Shown here: positions 53,864-61,706 of the stretch, in pieces
How the letters are laid out: each line of letters begins with the position of its first letter
How positions within the stretch are numbered: the first letter of the stretch is position 1
Assembly (NCBI RefSeq): GCF_001544555.2
Contig: NZ_FCOK02000028.1
Location: 39,354-103,353 of the forward strand
Length of the DNA: 64,000 bases
Direction: 5' to 3'
DNA from: Caballeronia udeis
GTDB taxonomy: Bacteria > Pseudomonadota > Gammaproteobacteria > Burkholderiales > Burkholderiaceae
Notes under the pieces: model-generated
Databases searched by the model: none
Seen by the model: only the letters and a program-made list of their open reading frames with translations
Told to the model about the DNA's origin: nothing
Made by a program: the position numbers and the translations under genes

Positions 53864-54766
53864 ATGCAACATTCAATTGTTTATTCCCCGCGACGCCGCT
53901 CATTGCTGACGGCTGCTGCCATGATCCCCTTTGTCAGCGCGTGTACGTCGTGGCGCGCGGCCACCGGCAGCTCAATCGCGCAAGACCAGTTGAAGCAACT
54001 GGAAAGCAGTGCTGGAGGACGCCTTGGCGTTGCAGCGCTGAACACCGCTGACGGCAAGCTGGTGAACTATCGCGCGGACGAGCGTTTCCCGCTTTGCAGC
54101 ACCTTCAAATTGATGCTGGTGTCCGCGGTCCTCGAACAGAGTGAGAGTCCGCTTCAAAAGGGCTTGCTTGAGCGCCGGATCCACTATGCGCGCAGCGAGC
54201 TCCTGTCGTGGGCGCCGATCACGAAAAAACAGGTTGCTACGGGCATGACCGTCGCGGAACTCTGCGCCGCCACGCTGCAATACAGCGACAACACCGCAGC
54301 CAACCTGTTGATGAAACTGGTCGGCGGCCCGGAAACGGTGACTGCGTACGCGCGCTCGATAGGCGACAACCAGTTCCACCTCGACCGCCGGGAACCGGAT
54401 CTGAACTCGGCAATACCCGGCGACCCGCGCGACACGTCGACACCTGCAGCGATGGCGCACAGCCTCCAGCGCGTGACGCTAGGCGATGCGCTCGGCGCTT
54501 CGCAACGCAGCCAACTGCAGACATGGTTGCTGGGCAATACCACGGGCGCCGGCAAAATCGCTGCGGCAATGCCTGCACATTGGATGATTGGCGACAAGAC
54601 CGGCTCAGGCGACTACGGTACGACAAACGATATCGGCGTAATTTGGCCGCCGGGAAAACCGCCCATTGTCCTGGCCATCTATCTGACTCAGCGGGAGCAG
54701 GATGCAAAGGCGCGTGACGACGTGGTGGCGTCGGCGGCACGGATTGTCGTGGCTGCGTTTGCGTGA
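53864..54766 (+). CDS. penA: Class A beta-lactamase, PenA/PenI-like, with Tat and lipobox signals
   Basis: A 300-residue class A serine beta-lactamase. All catalytic motifs are in place: Ser79-Thr-Phe-Lys82 (family Ser70-XX-Lys), SDN at 141-143, Glu177 in REPDLN (Glu166) and KTGSG at 245-249. The N-terminus has an Arg-rich Tat-like signal and a lipobox VSAC, as in Burkholderia PenA, which is Tat-exported and lipid-anchored. The cysteine before the active Ser is present but the partner Cys238 of carbapenemases is Gly, so a disulfide-type carbapenemase is unlikely. No adjacent penR/ampR gene. Start at 53864 chosen by signal fit. Confidence 0.93.
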   Translation: MQHSIVYSPRRRSLLTAAAMIPFVSACTSWRAATGSSIAQDQLKQLESSAGGRLGVAALNTADGKLVNYRADERFPLCSTFKLMLVSAVLEQSESPLQKGLLERRIHYARSELLSWAPITKKQVATGMTVAELCAATLQYSDNTAANLLMKLVGGPETVTAYARSIGDNQFHLDRREPDLNSAIPGDPRDTSTPAAMAHSLQRVTLGDALGASQRSQLQTWLLGNTTGAGKIAAAMPAHWMIGDKTGSGDYGTTNDIGVIWPPGKPPIVLAIYLTQREQDAKARDDVVASAARIVVAAFA

Positions 54767-54881
54767 ATAGCTTTTGCCGCCCTTCGTCAGCTTTCCTTCC
54801 TGACCTTTCGATGACATCTTTGTCATCAAGCTTCCACACGTCGCCGGGCGAGCTAACATAAGGCAAGAGGAGGACGCTTGA

Positions 54882-54911
54882 GCGCCCGGCCGGCGCTTGG
54901 GTGCCGGGCGC
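54882..54911 (+). promoter_or_regulatory. Structured leader hairpin before msrA
   Basis: GCGCCCGGC (54882-54890) pairs with GCCGGGCGC (54903-54911). Outer bases AGGACG near 54871 and CGTCCT near 54926 can extend the structure. It lies 38 bases before the msrA start and may affect message stability or translation. Confidence 0.4.
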
Positions 54912-54949
54912 CGGGTACAGCGCGTCGTCCTGAAACCCGGAGGCTCTCC

Positions 54950-55690
54950 ATGATTTCCAAGAAGCAAAATCCTGCAACGTTCCTGCGCTCGCGCGGGGCT
55001 GCGCTGTTGACGGCTGTCGGCCTGGGTGCCAGCATCCTGTTTGCCTCCATGCATCTCGCGCATTCTTCAGAAGCCGCCGTCGTCATTGCGCCCCCCGCGC
55101 TCGACGAACCCGCAAATGGTGCGCACGAGGAAACCGCCGTGCTGGCAGGCGGCTGTTTTTGGGGCGTTCAAGGCGTGTTCCAGCATGTGAACGGCGTGAC
55201 GAAGGTTGTGGCGGGGTATGCCGGCGGTCAGCCCCAGACCGCGCAATATGAAACCGTCAGCGGGGGCCAGACGGGTCACGCCGAGTCCGTGCAGATTACC
55301 TACGACCCGGCCAGGATCACCTACGGCAAGCTGCTGCAGATCTATTTCTCGGTCGCGCACGACCCGACGGAATTGAACCGGCAAGGCCCGGATAGCGGCA
55401 CGCAATATCGTTCGGCAATCTTCCCGGCCAACGACATGCAAAAACACATCGCGCAAAGTTATATTGCGCAGCTCGATAAGGCGCATGTTTTTCCCGCGCC
55501 GATCGTCACCAAGACAGACCCGCTCAAGGGTTTTTATCCTGCCGAGTCTTATCACCAGAACTATTTGACGCTGCATCCGGATACACCGTATATCGCGATC
55601 AATGACCTGCCGAAGGTCGAGAACCTGAAGCGCGTCTTTCCGACGCTTTACCGCGATAAACCGGTGCTGCTGAGCGTGGCATCGCAGTGA
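54950..55690 (+). CDS. msrA: Exported peptide-methionine (S)-S-oxide reductase
   Basis: A 246-residue MsrA, longer than cytoplasmic MsrA (about 180) because of an N-terminal signal segment (residues 1-40, hydrophobic core LLTAVGLGASILF). The active-site GGCFWG places the catalytic cysteine at residue 69, and the remaining fold (VVAGYAGG, GHAESVQITYDP, EYRSAIF-like QYRSAIF) is complete. It repairs methionine sulfoxide in periplasmic proteins, presumably with electrons from an envelope thiol system. GGAGG lies six bases before the ATG at 54950. Confidence 0.93.
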   Translation: MISKKQNPATFLRSRGAALLTAVGLGASILFASMHLAHSSEAAVVIAPPALDEPANGAHEETAVLAGGCFWGVQGVFQHVNGVTKVVAGYAGGQPQTAQYETVSGGQTGHAESVQITYDPARITYGKLLQIYFSVAHDPTELNRQGPDSGTQYRSAIFPANDMQKHIAQSYIAQLDKAHVFPAPIVTKTDPLKGFYPAESYHQNYLTLHPDTPYIAINDLPKVENLKRVFPTLYRDKPVLLSVASQ

Positions 55691-55692
55691 TG

Positions 55693-55721
55693 AAAAAGCG
55701 GCGGACTTGAAATCCGCCGCT
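55693..55721. terminator. Hairpin terminator at left edge of the small-gene cassette
   Basis: AGCGGCGGA (55697-55705) pairs with TCCGCCGCT (55713-55721); the A-run before it gives a T-run on the minus strand. It can end minus-strand transcription of the cassette genes and msrA transcripts. Confidence 0.6.
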
Positions 55722-55858
55722 CAATACCCGCTCAGCACCGGGCAATTCTGTGCAATGCAGCACGCGTAAGCCTGCATGCACGCGGGCATCTCACCCTTCG
55801 CCGTGAGTGGCGGGAATTGCAGCCAGCACCAGCCGCTCACGCGTTTCGACGCCACTAC

Positions 55859-56110
55859 TCAGCGGTTGTCAGTCAGCGTGTCGACCAGGTCGCGCCCCGC
55901 GTGATAGGCCGCGTCAAGTGCCTTTGCTTCAGTCTCAAACACGTTGCCGAGCTCATAAAACTGCGTGCGTTGCCCGGCATGACGCAGGTCGGCGCCGGGT
56001 CGGCATACGTAGCCGTTGTAGTGGTAGGGGGTATCTGGCGTGGGAGGTCCGTATGCCAGGATTGGCAGCACCCAGATCTCGAAGCCTTTGTAGTCTATTC
56101 TTTCCCACAT
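55859..56110 (-). CDS. Small hypothetical protein
   Basis: An 83-residue protein starting at ATG 56110 with GGAGG five bases upstream. The composition is Tyr/Trp-rich (MWERIDYKGFEIWVLP, YHYNGYVCRPG) followed by an acidic-helical tail ending in a conserved-looking AALDAAYHAGRDLVD pattern. No known family or domain. Similar small proteins occur in phage and conjugative-element cassettes; the neighbours support this. Function unknown. Confidence 0.65.
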   Translation of the reverse strand: MWERIDYKGFEIWVLPILAYGPPTPDTPYHYNGYVCRPGADLRHAGQRTQFYELGNVFETEAKALDAAYHAGRDLVDTLTDNR

Positions 56111-56152
56111 GGAAACCTCCACCCTCAGGAGCCCGCGCCAAACAAACGGGAA

Positions 56153-56425
56153 CTAGACCGCCCCGCCCAATACGCGCGCGACGAAGTGTCTACCCCATGC
56201 CTCACCGTGCGCAACGGCGTCCGCCACCGTGACGTAGGGCCCGTGAGCGCCGGTCAATTCACCGGAATCTTCCGCGTGCGTTGAACCTCGGACCGGCGTG
56301 CCATCATGGCGAGTCACCGTCACGCGGACGCTAAAACCATCAATCTTTTCTGCGTCGGCAGGGTCGCATTTCGGCGCCACGTTTATAGTCAGAAGGTAGT
56401 CGCCCACTTCAACGTCTTGATGCAT
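56153..56425 (-). CDS. Small hypothetical protein
   Basis: A 90-residue protein with GGGAG upstream of ATG 56425. It is likely a compact alpha/beta protein: beta-rich start (VGDYLLTINVAPK, KIDGFSVRVTVTR) and a helix at the end (VADAVAHGEAWGRHFV). Not assigned to any family. It is divergent from the DUF1643 gene by only 32 bp and 42 bp upstream of the other small gene on the same strand, so the pair is likely an operon. Confidence 0.6.
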   Translation of the reverse strand: MHQDVEVGDYLLTINVAPKCDPADAEKIDGFSVRVTVTRHDGTPVRGSTHAEDSGELTGAHGPYVTVADAVAHGEAWGRHFVARVLGGAV

Positions 56426-56457
56426 GGCCGTCTCCCTGCTCATCGAGGAACCTCATT

Positions 56458-56955
56458 ATGAGCGCGATCATCAGTCCTTGCGGCACGTATCGCTACGTGC
56501 TGACGCGCGCGGGCGACACGCCGTCAGGCAAACGCGGAAAGGTGATGTTTCTCATGCTGAATCCGAGCACGGCTGACGCCACGCTCGACGACCCGACTAT
56601 CAGGCGCTGTCGTTGCTTTGCGTCTTCATGGAGATTCAACGGCATCACCGTCGTGAACCTGTATGCGTTGCGCTCGACCGACCCGGCGGCGCTGTGGCTT
56701 CATCACGACCCGGTTGGTCCGGACAACGACGACTACCTGCACAAGATGGCGGTGAGGCATGGACTCGTCGTGCGTGGCTGGGGTGCGAACGCCAGGGACG
56801 ACCGGGTGACAGCGGTCATGAACCTGCTGCGCGAGGCAGGCGCGCAACTCACCTGCCTCGGCATGACGAAAAATGGCGCACCGCGTCATCCGCTATATGT
56901 GCGCGGCGACCAGCCATTGATCGAGTGGTCAATGCCCGTTCCGGAGCCTGCATGA
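56458..56955 (+). CDS. DUF1643 family protein
   Basis: A 165-residue member of DUF1643: the YRYVLTR start, the MFLMLNPSTADATLDDPTIRRC block, FNGITVVNLYALRSTDP and GPDNDDYLHKM segments are the family core, and GLVVRGWGANARDDRV follows. DUF1643 proteins are common in phages and phage-derived islands and have no proven activity. GAGG precedes the ATG. It is the recognisable member of a three-gene cassette between two similar hairpins. Confidence 0.85.
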   Translation: MSAIISPCGTYRYVLTRAGDTPSGKRGKVMFLMLNPSTADATLDDPTIRRCRCFASSWRFNGITVVNLYALRSTDPAALWLHHDPVGPDNDDYLHKMAVRHGLVVRGWGANARDDRVTAVMNLLREAGAQLTCLGMTKNGAPRHPLYVRGDQPLIEWSMPVPEPA

Positions 56956-56963
56956 GCTTACGT

Positions 56964-56999
56964 AAAGCGGCAGCGGACTCGAAAATCCGCCGCCGCTTT
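56964..56999. terminator. Hairpin terminator at right edge of the small-gene cassette
   Basis: AAAGCGGCAGCGGA (56964-56977) pairs with TCCGCCGCCGCTTT (56986-56999), one mismatch. The loop (CTCGAAAA) resembles that of the hairpin at 55697-55721 (CTTGAAA). It separates DUF1643 from the convergent cytochrome gene. Confidence 0.65.
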
Positions 57000-57017
57000 C
57001 GCTGAGACCAAACCGAC

Positions 57018-58289
57018 TTACTGCGATGCCTGCGTCGTTTTGCGCAGCTTCGCGACATCGGCTGCTGCAACGGCGGGCGCACCGTTGTTCCATCCGGCGC
57101 GAATGAACGTGAGCACGTCGGCGATCTGCTGATCGCTTAGCACCGGCGCGTATTTCGGCATTGGATACGCGGCGGGAATGCCTTGTATCACGAGGTCGTG
57201 CGTGCCGTTCAGCGTGACGTTGATCAGCGACGAGGCGTCCGTCTCCATCACGTTCGGATTGCCCGCCAGCGGCGCAAGCAGTGGTGCGAACGCACGGCCA
57301 TCCACACCGTGGCAATGCATGCAGTACGCGGTATACACCTTCGCGCCTGCGTCATTGGCCGGATGTTGCAGCAGTGCGGTAGTGGCCTTCGGATCGTAGG
57401 CATAGGCCGGTGCATTCGTGCCACCGGCCGGCGGCAACGACTTCAAATACGCGGACATGGCTGCCAGATCCTGATCGTCCATGCCCTGGGTGCTGTGGTT
57501 GATCACATCGGTCATGGACCCGAACGCCGACGCATGCGCGTTCGCTCCGGTCTTCAGGAACGCGGTCAGCTCAGCATCCGACCAGCGCCCCAGCCCGACG
57601 TTCTGCTCGCCCGTCAGGTTCGACGCAAACCAGCCGTCGAGCGCACCGCCCGTGAGCCAGGCGCTGCCGCTTTCATCCAGCGCCTTTTCCTGGAATGCAA
57701 TACCGCGAGGCGTGTGGCATGCGCTGCAATGGCCCAGGCCCTGGATCAGGTAGGCACCGCGATTCCACGCAACGTCGTGGCCGTCCTTGTCGCGATAGAC
57801 TCCTTTATCGAGGAACACCATGTTCCAGAACTTGAGCGGCCAGCGCATGTTCAGCGGGAACGGAATGTCCGACGGCCGGTTCGCCTGGTTCACCGGCGCG
57901 ACACCGTGCATGAAGTACGCATAGAGCGCCTTCACGTCGTCGTCGCGGACCTTCGCATACGACGTATAGGGCATGGCCGGATAAAGGTTGTGACCGTCCC
58001 TCGCCACGCCCTGGCGCAACGCTTTTTCGAAGTCCTCCTCGCTCCATTTACCAATACCCGTATCCGGGTCGGGCGTGATGTTGGTCGTATAGATCTTGCC
58101 CATGGGCGTGGTCATCGGCAGACCGCCGGCAAACGGCTTGCCCTTGGGCGCGGAATGACAGGCGACGCAATCGCCCACCTTCGCGAGATAGGCGCCACGG
58201 GCCACGAGCGGATCGTCGTTCGCAGCAGCATGAGCCAGAAGGGGCAAGCCAAGCGTGAGCGCAAGGGTGGCAACAAGATGTTTGATCAT
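57018..58289 (-). CDS. Triple-haem c-type cytochrome subunit of an aldehyde/alcohol dehydrogenase
   Basis: A 423-residue exported cytochrome with signal peptide 1-21 and three CxxCH haem-binding motifs: CVACH at 41-45, CSACH at 188-192 and CMHCH at 323-327, the pattern of the membrane-bound alcohol/aldehyde dehydrogenase cytochrome subunit. It passes electrons from the molybdenum enzyme to ubiquinone or oxidase. Start 58289 follows GAGGG; the frame also offers ATG 58304 overlapping the previous stop. It is the last gene of a three-gene operon with the Mo and 2Fe-2S subunits. Confidence 0.93.
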   Translation of the reverse strand: MIKHLVATLALTLGLPLLAHAAANDDPLVARGAYLAKVGDCVACHSAPKGKPFAGGLPMTTPMGKIYTTNITPDPDTGIGKWSEEDFEKALRQGVARDGHNLYPAMPYTSYAKVRDDDVKALYAYFMHGVAPVNQANRPSDIPFPLNMRWPLKFWNMVFLDKGVYRDKDGHDVAWNRGAYLIQGLGHCSACHTPRGIAFQEKALDESGSAWLTGGALDGWFASNLTGEQNVGLGRWSDAELTAFLKTGANAHASAFGSMTDVINHSTQGMDDQDLAAMSAYLKSLPPAGGTNAPAYAYDPKATTALLQHPANDAGAKVYTAYCMHCHGVDGRAFAPLLAPLAGNPNVMETDASSLINVTLNGTHDLVIQGIPAAYPMPKYAPVLSDQQIADVLTFIRAGWNNGAPAVAAADVAKLRKTTQASQ

Positions 58290-58300
58290 TGTGTGGTCCC

Positions 58301-60535
58301 TCATGCGCTTTGCAGTTGACGGCCAACGGGCAACTGCCGCAAGCGCTTGCCGGTAGCGGCAAAAATCGCGTTGGTCAGCGCGGGCGCGAGTGCTGCGGTA
58401 CCCGGTTCGCCAATGCCTCCGGGCGCCTCGCTACTCTTCACGATATGCACCTCGATAGGAGGCGTCTGGTCGATCCGCAGCATCCGGTAATCCGTGAAGT
58501 TGGATTGTTCGACGCGGCCGTCCTTGATCGTGATCTCGCTATAAAGCGCTGCCGTGATGCCGAAGATAATGCCGCCCTGGATCTGCGCCTCGATGGTGTT
58601 CGGATTGACCACCATGCCGCAATCCACCGCACACACCACGCGGTTCACGGCCACTTCGCCGTCGCCGTTCACGGTGACGTCCACCACCATGCCGAAGAAG
58701 CTGCCGAACGCGTGCATCACCGATACCCCGCGTCCCTGGCCCTTGGGCGGCGTGTTGCCCCAGCCGGCTTCACGGGCGGCGACGTCGAGCACGTTCTGCG
58801 CGCGCGGCGTCTTGCCCAGCAGGTCGTGGCGATACTTCACCGGATCTACTTTCGCCTGCGCGGCCAGCTCGTCCATGAAACTTTCGACTACGAAGGTTCC
58901 GCGAGTCGGACCGACGCCACGCCAGAACGCGGTGGGCACGTCCATGGGTTCCTGCCGCACATAGTCGATGAACTGGTTCGGGAGGTCGTAGGGCAGGTCG
59001 GCGGCAACTTCCACCGCGTCCGGATCAAGGCCGTTCTTGAACGCAGGCGGCGCGAACCGCGCCATGATGGACGACCCCACAATGCGATGTTGCCAAGCGA
59101 CGGGCTTGCCGCTGGCATCGAGGCCGGCGGAGATGACGTCGTAGTAGTACGGGCGATACATGTCGTGCTGGACGTCTTCCTCGCGCGTGTAGGTAACCTT
59201 CACGGGCGTGCCGACCTGCTTGCCGACCTTCAGCGCCTGAGCGATGAAATCGGTTTCCAGCCGGCGTCCAAAGCCGCCGCCGAGCAAGTGGTTGTGCACG
59301 GTGATCTTGTCGGCGGTGAGGCCGGTGATTCTCACTGCCGTATCCACCGCGCGCGTGGGCACTTGCGTGCCGACCCAGATATCGCAGCCGTCAGCGCGCA
59401 CGGACACGGTGCAGTTCACCGGCTCCATGGTGGCGTGCGCGAGGAAGGGTTGCTGGTACACCGCATCAACGCGCGTCTTGGCGTCGTTGAAGCCCTTCTT
59501 CACGTCGCCGTCCTTGCGGGCCACCGCGCCATCGCGCTTCGATGCATCGGCGAGTTGCTGCACTACCTTGGCCGTGGAAAAGTCCGCACCGCGGCCTTCG
59601 TTCCATTTGATGTCGAGCGCAGCCGCACCGCGCTTGGCGGCCCACGTATGATCGCCGATCACGGCCACGCCGTTGTCGAGCCGGATCACCTGGCGAACGC
59701 CGGGGATCTTCTTCGCGTTGGTGTCGTCGACAGACGCGAGCGTCCCGCCGAACACCGGGCTATTCACAATGGCGGCATAGACCATGCCCGGCACGCGGAC
59801 ATCGAGTCCGAACATGGCCGCGCCGTCCACTTTTTCAGGAGAGTCGAGACGCTTGGCAGCGGTGCCGATCAGCTTGAAATCCTTCGGGTCTTTAAGCGGC
59901 ACGTCCTGCGGAGCGGGCAGTTTCGCGGCGGCATCAACAAGTTGTCCATAGCCGATACGGCGACTGCTTGCGGCATGCACCACCTCGCCTTTCTCCGCAT
60001 GGCACGTCGCCGGGTCGACCTGCCATTGCTGCGCCGCCGCGGAAATGAGCATCACGCGGGCGGTGGCGCCGGCCTTTCGCATGGGCTCCCATGCATAGCG
60101 GATCGACGTCGAGCCGCCGGTCAACTGGCCGCCAAGCAGCGGGTCCATGAAGAGCTTTTCGTTGGGCGGCGCGTGATCGATCACCACGCTGTCCAGCGGC
60201 ACTTCCAGTTCTTCCGCGATCAGCATGGGGATGGACGTATAGATTCCCTGGCCCATTTCCACCTTGGGAATGACCAGCGTCACCTTGCCCGCCGAGTCGA
60301 TCTGTACAAACGCATTGGGTTCGAATACGCCGCTTTGCGGTGCTTCGTTGCCGTCGCCGCCGATCACCGATTTGCCCTGCGGAGTTCCACCCTGGCTCGC
60401 GGCGGGCAGGCTGAAACCGAGCAGCAAGCCGCCGCCAACCGCTGCGCCAACCGATACTCCGAGCTTTAGAAATGTGCGCCGATTCAGGCCGTCGGGTGTG
60501 CGGCGATTCTGTGCATCGAGTAATCCTCGCGACAT
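58301..60535 (-). CDS. iorB: Molybdopterin-binding large subunit, isoquinoline 1-oxidoreductase (IorB) type
   Basis: A 744-residue xanthine-oxidase-family large subunit. A Tat signal is visible (NRRTFLKLGVSVGAAVGGG) after 17 residues; the rest carries the Mo-cofactor regions including GGGFGRRLE near residue 430, and MPMLIAEELEVPL near the start as in IorB. Enzymes of this type oxidise aldehydes or N-heterocycles by hydroxylation, with the Mo centre in the periplasm. The start follows the small-subunit stop by one base (TGACATG). The true substrate is unknown; aldehyde is likeliest. Confidence 0.92.
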   Translation of the reverse strand: MSRGLLDAQNRRTPDGLNRRTFLKLGVSVGAAVGGGLLLGFSLPAASQGGTPQGKSVIGGDGNEAPQSGVFEPNAFVQIDSAGKVTLVIPKVEMGQGIYTSIPMLIAEELEVPLDSVVIDHAPPNEKLFMDPLLGGQLTGGSTSIRYAWEPMRKAGATARVMLISAAAQQWQVDPATCHAEKGEVVHAASSRRIGYGQLVDAAAKLPAPQDVPLKDPKDFKLIGTAAKRLDSPEKVDGAAMFGLDVRVPGMVYAAIVNSPVFGGTLASVDDTNAKKIPGVRQVIRLDNGVAVIGDHTWAAKRGAAALDIKWNEGRGADFSTAKVVQQLADASKRDGAVARKDGDVKKGFNDAKTRVDAVYQQPFLAHATMEPVNCTVSVRADGCDIWVGTQVPTRAVDTAVRITGLTADKITVHNHLLGGGFGRRLETDFIAQALKVGKQVGTPVKVTYTREEDVQHDMYRPYYYDVISAGLDASGKPVAWQHRIVGSSIMARFAPPAFKNGLDPDAVEVAADLPYDLPNQFIDYVRQEPMDVPTAFWRGVGPTRGTFVVESFMDELAAQAKVDPVKYRHDLLGKTPRAQNVLDVAAREAGWGNTPPKGQGRGVSVMHAFGSFFGMVVDVTVNGDGEVAVNRVVCAVDCGMVVNPNTIEAQIQGGIIFGITAALYSEITIKDGRVEQSNFTDYRMLRIDQTPPIEVHIVKSSEAPGGIGEPGTAALAPALTNAIFAATGKRLRQLPVGRQLQSA

Positions 60536-60536
60536 G

Positions 60537-60992
60537 TCACGCCCCCCTGGCGGCGTGCTTGACCGCGGCACGGATACGGTTGTACGTACCGCAGCGGCAG
60601 ATGTTGCCCGCCATGGCTGCATCGATATCGGCATCCGAGGGGTTCGGGTTCGAGGCGATCAGCGAAGCCGCCGACATCACCTGACCCGACTGACAGTACC
60701 CGCACTGCACAACATCGAGCGCGACCCACGCGTCCTGCACTTTCTTGCCTGCGGGCGTGGTGCTGACGGCCTCGATGGTCGTCACCTTGCGCTCCCCAAC
60801 CGCTGCGACCGGCAGCACGCAGGAGCGTACTGCCTGACCGTCGAGGTGCACGGTGCACGCGCCGCATTGCGCGATACCGCAGCCGAACTTGGTGCCCGTG
60901 AGACCAACCAGATCACGCAGCACCCAGAGAAGCGGCATGTCGGGCGGGGCGTCGACCGTGTGAGATTCGCCGTTGATGGAAAGCGTCGTCAT
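60537..60992 (-). CDS. iorA: Two-cluster 2Fe-2S small subunit (IorA type)
   Basis: A 151-residue ferredoxin-like subunit with both family clusters: Cys38, Cys43, Cys46 and Cys58 (plant-type domain) and Cys97, Cys100, Cys132 and Cys134 (helical domain). It relays electrons from the Mo subunit to the cytochrome. Start ATG 60992 has GGAG six bases upstream, rather than the in-frame TTG 60998. It has no signal of its own and is presumably co-exported with IorB through Tat. First gene of the operon. Confidence 0.95.
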   Translation of the reverse strand: MTTLSINGESHTVDAPPDMPLLWVLRDLVGLTGTKFGCGIAQCGACTVHLDGQAVRSCVLPVAAVGERKVTTIEAVSTTPAGKKVQDAWVALDVVQCGYCQSGQVMSAASLIASNPNPSDADIDAAMAGNICRCGTYNRIRAAVKHAARGA

Positions 60993-61205
60993 CTGCAACT
61001 CCAGTTGTCGTGGGGATTTCTATAGGCCGTCTCAATCGGAAACCTTATACAAGATTACGACGATTCGTGCTGAATCGCCTGTGGGACACCGGCTGCGCTT
61101 GCCCGCTGCGTTCTTTTACCGGTCGAGAAAAAAGTCGTGGAATAAAGAGTTGTGGAAAGGGGTTAGCGCTGGCATTGATGTATTCACACCCGTTCTTCGA
61201 GGTGA
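60993..61205. promoter_or_regulatory. Divergent promoter region of the oxidoreductase operon and DUF305 gene
   Basis: 213 bp between divergent genes; no coding region or clear operator is seen. Confidence 0.4.
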
Positions 61206-61706
61206 ATGTCCATGCCTTCCAATTTCATTACGGTCTTGCGTGCCCGAGGCGTCGCGGCGGCACTGTCCGTTGCCGCCGTTGCCCTGGGTTCAGCCGGTTC
61301 CGCAGCCCATGCTGCAGGCGCGGCGAACGGAGGCCCGGAAACACCGTTCCTCGCTGAAAACGACCAGGCGATGACGCGCATGATGGGCGGGATGTCCATC
61401 AAGCCGAGCGGCGACGTCGATCGCGATTTCACCGCAATGATGATTCCGCATCATCAAGGCGCGATCGATATGGCGCAGGCCGAACTGCGTTATGGGCACA
61501 ACGAGCAATTACGTCGGATAGCCCAGGAAATCATTGTTGAGCAACAGCAGGAAATCACCGCCATGCGCCTCGCGCTTGGTCAATCATTGCCTCCCTCGGC
61601 GCCGGCACCGGATCAAGGTCAGGCACCGTCAGACGCAGTACCCGCCCAACCCACGTCCAGCACAACAATGCCCATGCCGATGCGCATGGATCAGGAGATG
61701 AAATGA
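61206..61706 (+). CDS. DUF305 family periplasmic protein
   Basis: A 166-residue protein with a signal peptide (residues 1-37, ending AHAAG) and the DUF305 core MIPHHQGAIDMAQAEL near residue 78, preceded by DFTAMM and followed by a four-helix-like second half (IAQEIIVEQQQEITAMR). The paired His-His and Met-rich sequence suits a metal or redox site; DUF305 proteins are often found near copper genes. The tail is Pro/Gln/Met-rich. GAGG precedes the ATG. It overlaps the beta-propeller gene by four bases. Confidence 0.88.
   Translation: MSMPSNFITVLRARGVAAALSVAAVALGSAGSAAHAAGAANGGPETPFLAENDQAMTRMMGGMSIKPSGDVDRDFTAMMIPHHQGAIDMAQAELRYGHNEQLRRIAQEIIVEQQQEITAMRLALGQSLPPSAPAPDQGQAPSDAVPAQPTSSTTMPMPMRMDQEMK

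Noticed and set aside
53864..54766. Carbapenemase of the KPC/SME type, because Cys precedes the active serine
   Set aside because: The partner cysteine expected after the KTG motif is Gly, and the rest matches PenA-type enzymes.
55697..55721. Possible tRNA piece, because the loop resembles a tRNA-Ser anticodon arm
   Set aside because: No acceptor, D or T arms around it; it is a simple hairpin.
58289..60469. A long open frame on the plus strand (726 codons)
   Set aside because: It is antisense to the intact Mo-subunit gene and is open only because of GC-rich third positions; its product is His/Arg-rich with no domain.
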